From Pseudopedobacter sp035496935 (lineage in GTDB: Bacteria > Bacteroidota > Bacteroidia > Sphingobacteriales > Sphingobacteriaceae), in NCBI GenBank assembly GCA_035496935.1, contig DATJED010000020.1, positions 62,001 to 126,000 on the forward strand: a DNA stretch of 64,000 nucleotides, in the 5' to 3' direction. The notes below the pieces were generated by a model that searched no databases, was not told where the DNA came from, and worked only from the letters and a program-made list of their open reading frames with translations. Positions within the stretch are counted from its first letter, which is position 1; the number at the start of each line of letters is the position of its first letter. The position numbers and the translations under genes were made by a program. Shown piece after piece: positions 36,636 through 44,956 of this stretch.

Positions 36636-37681
36636 ATTATTGTTGGCTTAATAATGTGCAATTGATTTGAACCGACTTGTATAGTTTCTGTGGTCTCTCC
36701 TTTAATAAGTGGAGCTTTAATACCTTCTCCCCAAAAGTCTGGAGCGGTAAAAATTCGGGCTTCATCCCAAAGATTGGCATCTATAAACAACTGCAAGGTT
36801 TTTGCGCCGCCTTCAATAATTACCGATTGTACATCTTGCAGATAAAGCTGATAAAGAATGTATTGAGGTAAAAAATGGTCAAAATCTTCTATCTCCACGT
36901 AATAGGTATTTCCTTCAATTGCTGTTTTCTTTTGGTTAAACACCAAAGTTTTAACGCTGTTGTCGAATAAATGATGGCTTGACGGCAATTCCAGATTTTT
37001 ATCGATAACCGCTCTCAAAGGGTTTCTGCCGTTTACCAACCTCACATTCAATTGCGGATTATCTGCTAAAGCCGTTTGTTTGCCCACCAAAACACAATCT
37101 TCCTCGCTTCGCCACTGATGCACCAATTGCTTTGCAAAGTCATTGCTAATCCAGCGCTGCGTTCCGTCTGCTGGCGAAAAAAAACTGTCCTGAGTTTGTG
37201 CCCATTTTAAAATTACATAAGGCCTTTGCTTTTTAACTTTGGTAAAAAACCGTTTGTTAAGCGCCAAACATTCTTGTTCTAAAACCCCAACAATAACATT
37301 TACTCCGGCTTGCTTTAACCGCTCCGCTCCTTTTCCGTTAACGCTATCAAACGGATCTAAACAGCCTATAACCACATTCGGGATTTTATGTTTGATGATT
37401 AAATCGGCACAAGGTGGTGTTTTCCCAAAATGTGCGCATGGCTCAAGCGTAACGTAAATGGTGGCCTTTTGCAACAGTGCATCCGCATTTCTAAAATTGC
37501 TTAAAACCTGATTAACTGCGTTGACCTCTGCATGTGCCTCACCATATTTTTGATGATAACCTTCGCCAATAATCAAATCTTGATGAACGATTACCGCCCC
37601 AACCATCGGGTTCGGACTTACGTGACCCATCCCTAACTTTGCGAGTTCTAAGGCTCTTTTTAAATATATTTCGTGTTGCAC
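36632..37681 (-). CDS. ribD: Riboflavin biosynthesis bifunctional deaminase/reductase RibD
   Basis: The 349-aa enzyme carries out the second and third steps of riboflavin synthesis. The N-terminal zinc deaminase has HAEVNAV (about residues 49-55) and TLEPCAHFGKTPPC (about 77-90). The C-terminal reductase domain has YVILKWAQTQDS and VIIEGGAKTLQ. The start is a GTG at 37681; an in-frame stop lies four codons upstream, so no earlier start exists. A TAACTTTG box ends only five bases before this GTG, implying an almost leaderless message. It heads the ribD-EamA-yigZ operon and is divergent from prmC. Confidence 0.95.
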   Translation of the reverse strand: MQHEIYLKRALELAKLGMGHVSPNPMVGAVIVHQDLIIGEGYHQKYGEAHAEVNAVNQVLSNFRNADALLQKATIYVTLEPCAHFGKTPPCADLIIKHKIPNVVIGCLDPFDSVNGKGAERLKQAGVNVIVGVLEQECLALNKRFFTKVKKQRPYVILKWAQTQDSFFSPADGTQRWISNDFAKQLVHQWRSEEDCVLVGKQTALADNPQLNVRLVNGRNPLRAVIDKNLELPSSHHLFDNSVKTLVFNQKKTAIEGNTYYVEIEDFDHFLPQYILYQLYLQDVQSVIIEGGAKTLQLFIDANLWDEARIFTAPDFWGEGIKAPLIKGETTETIQVGSNQLHIIKPTII

Positions 37682-37685
37682 AACA

Positions 37686-37693
37686 CAAAGTTA
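37686..37693 (-). promoter_or_regulatory. -7 promoter box for ribD (TAACTTTG)
   Basis: The minus strand shows an exact TAnnTTTG match ending five bases before the GTG start of ribD. If used, transcription would start at or next to the start codon. The same box sequence serves the divergent prmC promoter. Confidence 0.5.
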
Positions 37694-37759
37694 ACAATAT
37701 GCGCCATGTAGCTTTGTTTCTACACTAAAATGATAGAAATTTTACCAGCCTTTAAACAA

Positions 37760-37788
37760 TTGCGATACAGATTGATTTTATAACTTTG
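37760..37788 (+). promoter_or_regulatory. prmC promoter (TTG, 18-base spacer, TAACTTTG)
   Basis: TTG at 37760-37762 and TAACTTTG at 37781-37788 match the Bacteroidota -33/-7 promoter with a spacer close to the usual 19-21 bases. The prmC ATG follows 16 bases after the -7 box. Confidence 0.65.
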
Positions 37789-37804
37789 GAAAGCATTGGT
37801 TTTG

Positions 37805-38641
37805 ATGGATTATAGAAAAAAATTTAAAACAGAATTAGCCCAAGTTTACAATAACGACGAGCTAGATTTACTTTTCAAACTGCTTGTCGCAGATATAAAA
37901 AAACAAGATTTTAACCGAATTTTATTAGAGGGAATCTATCTGAATGCCGAAGAAGAAGCTATTTTTTACGATGCCCTTTCCCAGCTAAAAAATTTAAAAC
38001 CGATTCAATATGTATTGGGCAAAGCCGATTTTTACGGTTTAACTTTTATTGTAAATCAAAATGTTTTAATTCCACGCCCAGAGACAGAAGAGTTGGTTCA
38101 TCTCATTATCTCGGAGCAAAAAAATAAAGCTGTTGACATTTTGGATATTGGAACTGGAAGCGGATGCATTGCCATCAGTTTAAAACATAATTTGCCACAA
38201 GCTAATGTTAACGCTTTGGATATAAGTTCAGATGCCTTAAATATTGCGAAGCAAAACGCAAAAAAACATAAAACAAACATCACTTTTTTTAATGAAGATG
38301 CGTTAAATCTTTCTACACATGACTATCCTAAATACGATGTAATCATAAGCAATCCACCTTACATTGCTGAAAAGGAAAAAGCCGAAATGGAAAATCTGGT
38401 TTTAAATAACGAACCGCATTTGGCACTTTTTGTTGATGATAATGAAGCCTTGATTTTTTATGATAAGATTGCCGATTTTGCTTTAACCAACTTAAAACCT
38501 AGCGGAACTTTATATTTTGAAATCAACCAAAACCTAGCCGAAGAAACTAAACAATTAATTGAATCAAAAGGATTTAAAGCACAGGTTTTAAAAGATATAA
38601 ATAATAATTTTCGGATGATTAAAGCCTTTTTAGTTCATTAG
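37805..38641 (+). CDS. prmC: Peptide chain release factor N5-glutamine methyltransferase PrmC
   Basis: PrmC methylates the Gln of the GGQ motif of release factors. The N-terminal helical domain (about 1-85) is followed by the SAM-binding fold with DILDIGTGSGCIAI (about residues 112-125) and the catalytic motif SNPPYI (about 182-187). I use the ATG at 37805 instead of a TTG nine bases earlier, because the leader from the promoter fits and MDYRKKF is a natural beginning. Length is then 278 aa, normal for the family. The last nine codons including the stop are followed by an exact tandem copy (38641-38667) that is not translated. Confidence 0.94.
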   Translation: MDYRKKFKTELAQVYNNDELDLLFKLLVADIKKQDFNRILLEGIYLNAEEEAIFYDALSQLKNLKPIQYVLGKADFYGLTFIVNQNVLIPRPETEELVHLIISEQKNKAVDILDIGTGSGCIAISLKHNLPQANVNALDISSDALNIAKQNAKKHKTNITFFNEDALNLSTHDYPKYDVIISNPPYIAEKEKAEMENLVLNNEPHLALFVDDNEALIFYDKIADFALTNLKPSGTLYFEINQNLAEETKQLIESKGFKAQVLKDINNNFRMIKAFLVH

Positions 38642-38667
38642 ATGATTAAAGCCTTTTTAGTTCATTA
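38614..38667 (+). repeat. Perfect 27-bp tandem duplication at the 3' end of prmC
   Basis: The 27 bases ending prmC (38614-38640, GATGATTAAAGCCTTTTTAG then TTCATTA) are repeated exactly at 38641-38667. The duplication unit is nine codons long. The first copy provides the stop, so the protein is not lengthened. No difference between copies suggests a recent slippage event. Confidence 0.9.
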
Positions 38668-38717
38668 GTCATTGGTTCACTGGGATTAATTCATTAAGTT
38701 GAATTAGCAAGTGGCTA

Positions 38718-38734
38718 CCTCTCCTTCGGAGAGG
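38718..38734. repeat. Short hairpin element between prmC and ligD
   Basis: CCTCTCC and GGAGAGG pair around a TTC loop, followed by GCTGGGGTGAGG. It has the look of a dispersed extragenic palindrome, not a terminator, since no T run follows on either strand. Confidence 0.5.
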
Positions 38735-38748
38735 GCTGGGGTGAGGCG

Positions 38749-41241
38749 CTACTTCTTTATATTCTTCAACGCTAATTTTAAATTCTGTTTTTCCTTAAAA
38801 ATACCAGCCCAAGGATCGTTTCTTTTTTCAACCATATCCGGAACATTAAATATATCATAATCTTTCATATTGAAACTTTCATCTAAGTCTTCCCAGGCTA
38901 CCGGAAACGACACCGTTGCGCCGGGTTTCGGACGAGCGGAATAAGGCGCTGCAATGGTTTGTCCTCTCCTGTTCTGCAGAAAATCGATATATATTTGACC
39001 TTTCCGTTTAGCCGGAGAACGTTCTAAACTGGTATTATCAGGACTTTTTTCATGTGCTTTTTGGGCTACAAATCTGGCAAATTCCTTCACAAAATCGTAG
39101 TCATAAGTTCCGCCTACATAAACGTAAATGTGAATTCCGGTAGAACCCGATGTTTTTACGAATGCGTTGATTCCCAGTTCATCAAAAACAGATTTCACCA
39201 CCAAAGCCAGCGCAACAACTTCCTGAAAATCATTTTTATCCGGATCCAAATCAATCACCATAAACTCGGGATTTTCCGGTTTTTTATAAGTGCTAAGCCA
39301 TGGATTTATTTCAATACAGCCTAAATTAGCCATGTACAGCAAAGTTGCTTTATCATTACAAACCAAGTAATCAATATCCTTATCATTGCTCTCCGAATGA
39401 ACTACGGTGGTTTTTGCCCATTTCGGAATCTGTTTTGTGTCTACATCTTTTTGAAAAAAGCCCGGTTTTGCAATGCCGTTAGGATGCCGATTTAAGGAAA
39501 GTGGCTTATCTTTTAAATAAGGCAACATCTGCTCGCCAACGGTATCGTAATAATTTAACAAATCGCCTTTGGTAATTTTTTCTTTTGGCCAATAAACCTT
39601 ATCCAGGTTACTCAAGGTTACTTTTTTGGAACCGTACGTTTTTGTGATATCATCTTTTCCAGAAAATGTGTTGACTTTTTCTTTCATATCCTTAGCATCT
39701 TTAGGTAATTCTTCTTTCACAGATTCTTTGTCCTTATCTTCTCGCAGGCCTTTAAAAACCGGGTGACGGAGGTGTTCATCCTTGGTCCATTCTGTATAAG
39801 TCACTTCGCAAATAAGTTCGGGTTTTAGCCAAGTAACGTTTGACTCTTGCGCTACTTTGACCGAAAAAGGTTTCTTTTTTGTGATCAAAGGTTCCATCAT
39901 GCCAAACAAATCTTTTAAAACCTTATCAGTGTATCCTGTTCCGCAATTGCCAATGTATTTCAGTTTTTGATTTTCATCCAAAACGCCTAAAACTAGCGCT
40001 CCAAAGTGTTTTCTGCTTCCGCCGGGCTTAGTAAACCCACAAATTATGGCTTCCTGCGTGTTGCTGAATTTAAACTTTAACCACGATTGAGTCCGTTTTC
40101 CCAAATAATATTCATCGTCTTTCTTTTTAGCGATAACACCTTCCCATTTCTGTTTAGATGCTTCTTCAAATGCTTTTTTGCCTTTGCCAACAACATGGTT
40201 ATTGTAAATAATATCCTTAAAATCATACTTTTTCAGCAAAGTCTGTAAAAGTTCTTTCCGTTTTAAAAGCGGAATCTCGGTAAGGTCATGACCATCGAGT
40301 GCCAGCAGATCAAAAACATAATACTTTAAAGGCGCTTTACTTTCATCGTAATGTTGCAATAACTGAAAGTTGTCCTTTCCTTTTTTGTCTAGCGCAACAA
40401 TTTCACCATCCAGTATACATTCTTCTTTTATTTTCTTTAATTCTTCTACAATTGGAGGATACTTTTCGCTGTAATCCTTGCCATTTCGGGTATTCAACTT
40501 AGCAATATCCCCCGCTTCAGCAATAATGCGATACCCGTCAAATTTGCGTTCGAAAATCCAATCTTCGTCATCAAAAATATCTTCTGAGAGGGTTGCCAGC
40601 ATTGGACTGTAGTTTTTGTCCTTTTGTTCTTTTGCTTTCGGTTTTTCAATTTTCTCAACCGTTTTCTCCTGCTTTTTAAAATCTTTTCCCGCTTTTTTAA
40701 CTTTCGGGTCGATTAAATCCTCGGCGCTAAACTTTTTGTTAACGGCATACTCATCATTGTGTTTGATTAACAGCCATGCATTCTGTTCCGCATTTTTTAA
40801 TTTAACTAAAGCAAACTCGCCTTTTAAAATTTTGCCTTTTAATTCAAATTTCAGATTTCCAGATTTTAAGCCTTCCTCCAAATTTTTAACATCATCTTTT
40901 CTTGTTTTGGTTAACGATTGGTAAAAGCCTTCATCAAAAATACTTACCGTTCCAGCGCCATAGTTTCCTTTCGGAATTTCGCCTTCAAAATCTTTATAAC
41001 TGTACGGATGGTCTTCCACCATCATTGCCAAACGTTTATCTTTCGGGTTTAACGACGGACCTTTCGGTACTGCCCAACTTTTTAAAACGCCATCCAGCTC
41101 CAACCTGAAATCATAATGCAAGTGCGATGCATGATGTCTTTGCACTACAAACCTTAACTTTTTGGCGCTAGCATTTTTAGCACCTTTAGGTTCTTTGGTA
41201 GCTGTAAAATCCCGCTTTTTATTGTACTTTTCCAGACTCAT
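38749..41241 (-). CDS. ligD: Multifunctional DNA ligase D (3'-phosphoesterase, ligase, polymerase)
   Basis: LigD repairs double-strand breaks with Ku. This 830-aa protein has all three catalytic parts in the order phosphoesterase, ligase, polymerase. The phosphoesterase domain (about 25-150) contains FVVQRHHASHLHYDFRLEL. The ATP-dependent ligase has its AMP-accepting Lys in ERKFDGYR (about residue 231) and motif EGVIAKKKDDEY. The archaeo-eukaryotic primase-type polymerase (about 540-830) has VIDLDPD and TSGSTGIHIYV. It starts two bases after the ku stop, so the two form an operon. A Lys/Glu-rich linker separates the first two domains. No damage was seen. Confidence 0.97.
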   Translation of the reverse strand: MSLEKYNKKRDFTATKEPKGAKNASAKKLRFVVQRHHASHLHYDFRLELDGVLKSWAVPKGPSLNPKDKRLAMMVEDHPYSYKDFEGEIPKGNYGAGTVSIFDEGFYQSLTKTRKDDVKNLEEGLKSGNLKFELKGKILKGEFALVKLKNAEQNAWLLIKHNDEYAVNKKFSAEDLIDPKVKKAGKDFKKQEKTVEKIEKPKAKEQKDKNYSPMLATLSEDIFDDEDWIFERKFDGYRIIAEAGDIAKLNTRNGKDYSEKYPPIVEELKKIKEECILDGEIVALDKKGKDNFQLLQHYDESKAPLKYYVFDLLALDGHDLTEIPLLKRKELLQTLLKKYDFKDIIYNNHVVGKGKKAFEEASKQKWEGVIAKKKDDEYYLGKRTQSWLKFKFSNTQEAIICGFTKPGGSRKHFGALVLGVLDENQKLKYIGNCGTGYTDKVLKDLFGMMEPLITKKKPFSVKVAQESNVTWLKPELICEVTYTEWTKDEHLRHPVFKGLREDKDKESVKEELPKDAKDMKEKVNTFSGKDDITKTYGSKKVTLSNLDKVYWPKEKITKGDLLNYYDTVGEQMLPYLKDKPLSLNRHPNGIAKPGFFQKDVDTKQIPKWAKTTVVHSESNDKDIDYLVCNDKATLLYMANLGCIEINPWLSTYKKPENPEFMVIDLDPDKNDFQEVVALALVVKSVFDELGINAFVKTSGSTGIHIYVYVGGTYDYDFVKEFARFVAQKAHEKSPDNTSLERSPAKRKGQIYIDFLQNRRGQTIAAPYSARPKPGATVSFPVAWEDLDESFNMKDYDIFNVPDMVEKRNDPWAGIFKEKQNLKLALKNIKK

Positions 41242-41243
41242 TT

Positions 41244-42011
41244 TTACGCTCCTTTCTTATTTAAACTCTCCATTAATTGATCGTACAAATCATCGCTTTT
41301 AGCTTTTTGCGGTTTCAGTTTTTTGATGGTTGGGCGTTTTCCTTTCGCTTTGGCTTTAATGATTTTCAGCAATTGCTCGTTATAAGTATCTTTATAAGAT
41401 TCGATGTTAAAATCCGAGGTATATTGTTTGATGAGCGCCAAAGCGACGTCTAGCTCTTTTTTTGGTATGGAAACATTTTTAGGCGTATTTATATCTTCGG
41501 ATCCCCTAATTTCTTGCGCAAAGCGGATGCGGGAAATTACCAATGCTCCGTTTTGCGGATAGATCACACATAACGCCTCTTTCTGCCGCAATACAAAAGA
41601 TCCAAAACCCGCAAGCTTTGTTTTTTCCAGTGCTTTTAACAACAAAGCATATGCTTTTTCGCCCTGTTTAGCAGGTTCGGCGTAATAAGAGGTTTCAAAA
41701 AGCATCGGGTTAATTTCATCTACCTTTACAAAATTTTCAATGTTGATGTTCTTGCTCTTTTCTGGACTGGCATCTTCAAAATCCTGCTCTTCCAAAATGA
41801 TATAATCATCTTTAAACAAATAACCTTTAACAATTTTCTCATAAGGCACCTCTTTACGCGTCTTTTCATTGATCCGTTGGTATTTGATATGCTGATGGTC
41901 TCGATTGTCAAGCATGTCCAAATCCAAATTACTGCTTTCAATTGCAGAGTAAAGCTTTATAGGGATGTTTACTAAACCAAAACCAATGGTGCCGTTCCAG
42001 ATAGATCTCAT
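41244..42011 (-). CDS. ku: Non-homologous end-joining protein Ku
   Basis: Bacterial Ku forms a ring on broken DNA ends and recruits LigD. The 255-aa protein begins with the family opening RSIWNGTIGFGLVNIPIKLYSA, followed by QHIKYQRINEKTRKEVPYEKIVKGY and later GAFGSFVLRQKE-like KLAGFGSFVLRQKEALCVIYP. The C-terminus is basic (KAKGKRPTIKKLKPQKAKSD), which is the usual LigD- and DNA-contacting tail. The ligD gene follows after two bases. With only these two genes the organism should have a complete minimal NHEJ pathway. Confidence 0.97.
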   Translation of the reverse strand: MRSIWNGTIGFGLVNIPIKLYSAIESSNLDLDMLDNRDHQHIKYQRINEKTRKEVPYEKIVKGYLFKDDYIILEEQDFEDASPEKSKNINIENFVKVDEINPMLFETSYYAEPAKQGEKAYALLLKALEKTKLAGFGSFVLRQKEALCVIYPQNGALVISRIRFAQEIRGSEDINTPKNVSIPKKELDVALALIKQYTSDFNIESYKDTYNEQLLKIIKAKAKGKRPTIKKLKPQKAKSDDLYDQLMESLNKKGA

Positions 42012-42201
42012 AATTTTTTGTGATGTTGCGTCTATTGATATTCAAGAAATATGCCATCAAACATTAATGATTGGAGGTGCAAAAATTCCGGATAATTAAT
42101 GCACACCAAAATTTTTCCGATTTTTGGTTGTTGTAGAATACGGCTTACTGTTTTTTATCATCAGGATGCAATTAAAAGCAAAAAGGCTAAAAAAATTAGT
42201 T

Positions 42202-42209
42202 TAAATTTG
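42202..42209 (+). promoter_or_regulatory. -7 promoter box for the helicase gene (TAAATTTG)
   Basis: This exact TAnnTTTG match lies 30 bases before the helicase ATG. A matching -33 TTG is not present at the usual distance. Confidence 0.5.
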
Positions 42210-42239
42210 TATTTCGCCTAACCTTCAAAAATATATTGA

Positions 42240-44696
42240 ATGCCGTCAAAAAATCCTCAGTTAGAATTAGCTTCAGAATTTGTACAGTTTACAGACCGGA
42301 ATATTTTTTTAACAGGAAAAGCTGGAACCGGAAAAACCACTTTTTTACATCAGCTAAAAAAAACCTGCCCTAAGCGTATGGTGGTTGTTGCACCAACTGG
42401 CGTGGCCGCAATTAACGCTGGCGGAAGTACCATCCACTCCTTTTTTCAATTGCCGTTTGGTCCGTATGTACCCGGAAATACTGACAAAGCCAACCAAAAT
42501 CGTAGGATGAACCGCGAGAAAATCAACCTGATTAAAAGTTTGGATTTGTTGGTTATTGATGAAATTAGTATGGTGCGGGCTGATACTTTGGATAGTATTG
42601 ACGATGTTTTAAAGCGTTACCGCGATAGAACAAAACCATTTGGTGGCGTACAACTGTTAATGATTGGCGATTTACACCAACTTTCTCCGGTTGTTAAGGA
42701 TGATGAATGGAGTTTGTTAAAAAATTATTACAGCAACATTTATTTTTTCAACAGCAATGCGCTAAAACAAACTTTCCCGATAAACATTGAACTGAAACAC
42801 ATCTATCGTCAGTCCGATGATTTTTTTATTGGGATTTTAAATGCGGTACGCGAAAATAAGATTGATGCGGAAACTTTGGAAAAGCTCAACTCCCGATACA
42901 TCCCAAATTTTAACCCGCATGAGGATGAAGGCTATATTACACTAAGCTCTCATAATTACTCGGCAAACCAGATTAATGATGGCAAATTGGAAGCGCTGAA
43001 AGGAAAATCTTATACTTTTACTGCCGAAGTTTACGGAGATTTCCCCGAGTTTTCTTATCCAAATTCATTTGAACTGACCTTTAAAGTTGGTGCGCAGGTA
43101 ATGTTTGTGAAGAACGATGCATCGCGAGACAAACTTTATTTCAACGGAAAAATCGGGAAAATCACCAAAATTAAGGATGAAACCATTTATGTAAAATGCC
43201 CCGGTGATTATCAGGAAATTATAGTCAATAAAAGCGAATGGCAAAATTTCAAGTACGAACTTAACGCTTCTACCAAAGAAATTGAGGAAAATGTGATCGG
43301 TACTTTTTTGCAATATCCCCTAAAACTAGCTTGGGCAATTACCATACACAAAAGCCAGGGTTTAACTTTTGATAAAGCCATAATTGATGCCAACGCCGCT
43401 TTTGCCCATGGGCAGGTTTATGTGGCCTTAAGCCGATGCAAAACTTTTGAGGGTTTGGTACTGCACTCTCCTATTAGCTTTAACAGCGTAAAAACGGATG
43501 GCACTATAGCAACTTTCACTAAAAATGCGGAAGAAAATGCGCCGGATGAAAACCATTTGGTACAATCAAAAATCATATTTCAGCAGAATTTGTTGTTTGA
43601 TTTATTTGATTTTAAAACGTTAAAAGGTGCTTTGTTTCTGATAAAAAAACTGTCGGAAGAAAATCACCAGACTATAAACGAAGGTTTCTTAGAGGAGATT
43701 AATAAGATTAGAGAACTAGGCGACAATAAGATTTACGATGTTGCCGAAAAATTTAAACGCCAAATTCACTCGCAATTACAAAATAACGGTTTGCCCGAAG
43801 AAAACGACGAACTTCAAGAGCGGATCAAAAAAGGCTGTACTTACTTTTTAGATACTTTACAAAGTATTGAAAAACAGTTAAAAGCCACAGATTTTGATGC
43901 CGATAATAAATCGGTAAAAAAACATATCGAGGATGCTTTGGAAAACTTAAGCAAAGAACTTTTTGTAAAACAAAGTGGCTTAAAACTATGTAGCGAAGGC
44001 TTTAAAACGCTTGCTTACTTAAAAACCAAAGCAAACGCAGAGATAGATTTCAGCAATTCAAAAAAAGCAGAAGCCTCAATTGTTCCACCTAAAAAAACCG
44101 CTGCACCAGCAGGCGTAAAACATGGGGCTTTGTTTCAGACCATTAAAAAATGGCGAGACAATTTAGCTACAGATTATGGCGTTCCCGTATATCAGGTTTT
44201 ACCACAAAAAGTACTTGCTGATTTAGCTAACAAACTTCCCTCTAACTTCGAAGAACTGGAAAGCATCAAAGGCATCGGAAAAGTAAAAGTGAAGCAATAC
44301 GGAAACGAGCTGTTGGTAATGATTTCTGATTATTGCGAGGCCAACAACATTGAACAAACGCCAATTAAAGGCTTAATCACCGCAAAAATCAGTAAAACTG
44401 ACACTAAACGAGTAAGTTTAGATATGTTTAAACAGGGCAAAACCGTAGAAGAAATAGCAAAAGAAAGAGGTTTTGTAGCCTCAACCATTGAAACGCACTT
44501 AACGCACTATATTGAGGGCGGGGAAATTGCCGTAACAGATTTTATTGATAAAGAAAAAGTTACCAAAATCAGTGACTATATTTTAGAAACAAAACCTATT
44601 TCCATCAACCAAACCAAAGAGGCAATGGGGAATGACATTTCTTATGGAGAGATTAGAGCGGTAATGAAGCATTTGGAGGTATTGCAAGCTACTTAG
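42240..44696 (+). CDS. PIF1/RecD-like DNA helicase fused to HRDC and HTH domains
   Basis: The 818-aa protein starts with a superfamily 1 helicase core. Its motifs are LTGKAGTGKTTFL (about residues 25-37), VIDEISMV (about 106-113), GDLHQLSPV, and the C-terminal core motifs TIHKSQGLTFD (about 369-379) and YVALSRCKTFEGL. A helical middle region follows. Then come an HRDC domain (about 625-705; KKWRDNLATDYGVPVYQVLP, GIGKVKVKQYG) and a C-terminal helix-turn-helix segment (about 725-815; SLDMFKQGKTVEEIAKERG, STIETHL). HRDC and this HTH are better known at the end of RecQ helicases, so the combination suggests a role on structured DNA or R-loops. It is a single-gene unit with its own promoter. Confidence 0.88.
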   Translation: MPSKNPQLELASEFVQFTDRNIFLTGKAGTGKTTFLHQLKKTCPKRMVVVAPTGVAAINAGGSTIHSFFQLPFGPYVPGNTDKANQNRRMNREKINLIKSLDLLVIDEISMVRADTLDSIDDVLKRYRDRTKPFGGVQLLMIGDLHQLSPVVKDDEWSLLKNYYSNIYFFNSNALKQTFPINIELKHIYRQSDDFFIGILNAVRENKIDAETLEKLNSRYIPNFNPHEDEGYITLSSHNYSANQINDGKLEALKGKSYTFTAEVYGDFPEFSYPNSFELTFKVGAQVMFVKNDASRDKLYFNGKIGKITKIKDETIYVKCPGDYQEIIVNKSEWQNFKYELNASTKEIEENVIGTFLQYPLKLAWAITIHKSQGLTFDKAIIDANAAFAHGQVYVALSRCKTFEGLVLHSPISFNSVKTDGTIATFTKNAEENAPDENHLVQSKIIFQQNLLFDLFDFKTLKGALFLIKKLSEENHQTINEGFLEEINKIRELGDNKIYDVAEKFKRQIHSQLQNNGLPEENDELQERIKKGCTYFLDTLQSIEKQLKATDFDADNKSVKKHIEDALENLSKELFVKQSGLKLCSEGFKTLAYLKTKANAEIDFSNSKKAEASIVPPKKTAAPAGVKHGALFQTIKKWRDNLATDYGVPVYQVLPQKVLADLANKLPSNFEELESIKGIGKVKVKQYGNELLVMISDYCEANNIEQTPIKGLITAKISKTDTKRVSLDMFKQGKTVEEIAKERGFVASTIETHLTHYIEGGEIAVTDFIDKEKVTKISDYILETKPISINQTKEAMGNDISYGEIRAVMKHLEVLQAT

Positions 44697-44827
44697 GTTT
44701 CGACTCCGTTCCTTTTAAAATTTGTTTGTCACGTCGTTGCTCAACGTTCCGTCATGTCGACGGCAGGAGACATCCCACATAAAAATATCTGCATATAACT
44801 TGTAAAATCTTTTTTTGAGAAGTCTTT

Positions 44828-44841
44828 CCGCCAGTCGGCGG
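44828..44841. repeat. REP-like palindrome CCGCCAGTCGGCGG
   Basis: A GC-rich palindrome in an AT-rich intergenic stretch shares the core CCGCCAG and the arm GGCGG with a palindrome inside the RNase P RNA gene (47719-47734). The surrounding DNA (44697-44906) holds no gene that I can support. Confidence 0.45.
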
Positions 44842-44906
44842 ATTAACATAGCGAGCCCCTAACCCAATGAGATTACCCAGTAGGTTATACAAGAAATACC
44901 AACAAA

Positions 44907-44934
44907 AAGCTCCTCAATTTTCATCAAGGAGCTT
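44907..44934 (-). terminator. Terminator of the acyl-ACP desaturase gene
   Basis: AAGCTCCT and AGGAGCTT form an 8-bp stem. On the minus strand the stem is followed by a T run (TTTTTG). It lies 22 bases past the desaturase stop. Confidence 0.8.
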
Positions 44935-44956
44935 CAAAATATCTAAAAAAATCAGC

